Source: Caproicibacter sp046707225 (GTDB taxonomy: Bacteria > Bacillota > Clostridia > Oscillospirales > Acutalibacteraceae). From it: a stretch of 64,000 bases of DNA. How positions within the stretch are numbered: the first letter of the stretch is position 1; the number at the start of each line of letters is the position of its first letter. Both the position numbers and the translations under genes were made by a program. The stretch is taken from assembly GCF_046707225.1 (NCBI RefSeq), contig NZ_JBJKOP010000047.1, positions 7,878-71,877 of the forward strand. Direction: 5' to 3'. Shown here one piece after another: positions 63,926 through 64,000 of this stretch. Below the pieces are notes generated by a model. That model saw nothing but the letters and a program-made list of their open reading frames with translations. It had not been told where the DNA came from and ran no database searches.

Positions 63926-64000
63926 ACAATTTGCGTGAAGAGAAAATAGAAAACGAAAAATCAACATAAAGCCGGAAGAATGACGATCCCGCCACTTCCA

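Noticed and set aside
63961..63999. Possible 3' end of a minus-strand gene from beyond the right edge (reads GSGGIVILPALC then stop)
   Set aside because: Only 12 codons are visible. The leftward terminator at 63841-63873 fits such a gene, but this is not enough to call it.
1..64000. CRISPR arrays, insertion sequences, prophage, toxin-antitoxin or restriction genes
   Set aside because: No direct-repeat arrays, transposase, integrase or defence-type proteins were found; the window is housekeeping in character.

Overview
The window is a gene-dense stretch (about 58 protein genes) of a Gram-positive, endospore-forming, low-to-mid GC Firmicute. The clues are PolC-type DNA polymerase III, a T-box in front of tyrS, an ANTAR regulator beside glnA, dipicolinate synthase genes for spore DPA, ArgR/AhrC, the YmfF/YmfH peptidase pair, and frequent TTG starts with good Shine-Dalgarno sites. 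Gene content (dapL, a long PurB of the eukaryote-like type, HisZ plus short HisG) fits a clostridial lineage such as Oscillospirales; that placement is inference. Almost everything is core metabolism or information processing. I see no transposon, prophage, CRISPR array, rRNA or tRNA.

Layout. 1-14,541 (minus): purA (cut by the left edge), purB, purF, purC, carB, carA, dapL, dapF, an ANTAR regulator and glnA, that is, nitrogen assimilation feeding carbamoyl phosphate, purine and lysine/DAP synthesis; then tyrS behind a tyrosine T-box. 14,573-24,828 (minus): recN, argR, nadK, tlyA, dxs, folD, lgt, ymfH, ymfF. 25,023-29,278: a DMT-family exporter (plus), metY, a zinc-ribbon membrane protein, and dpaB-dpaA. 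29,467-39,099: murC (plus), uvrA-uvrB-radC-pyrE (minus), a pseudouridine synthase and a methyltransferase (plus). 39,138-45,361 (minus): histidine operon hisZGDCBAIE, without hisH and hisF. 45,434-55,927 (minus): the conserved block pyrH-frr-uppS-cdsA-dxr-rseP-ispG-polC. 56,205-63,837: nrdR, a TIM-barrel epimerase-like protein, a small helical protein, an ABC-F ATPase, an HPr-like protein without the active histidine, mtaB, a family-10-like glycosyl hydrolase, and two small proteins.

Transcription is unusually easy to read here because many sigma-A promoters have exactly 17-bp spacing. Several sit on the 3' end of the upstream gene: the -35 boxes for the tyrS T-box and for the his operon contain the stop codons of recN and polC. 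The isoprenoid genes dxs, dxr, ispG and uppS lie in two clusters and join to undecaprenyl phosphate synthesis for the wall.

I did not find a convincing undescribed system. The best leads are structural: a near-perfect 81-bp palindrome between murC and uvrA, a structured non-coding stretch between nrdR and pyrH, the gene losses in the his and dxs operons, the acidic tail on Lgt, and a degenerate receiver in the glnA-linked ANTAR protein.
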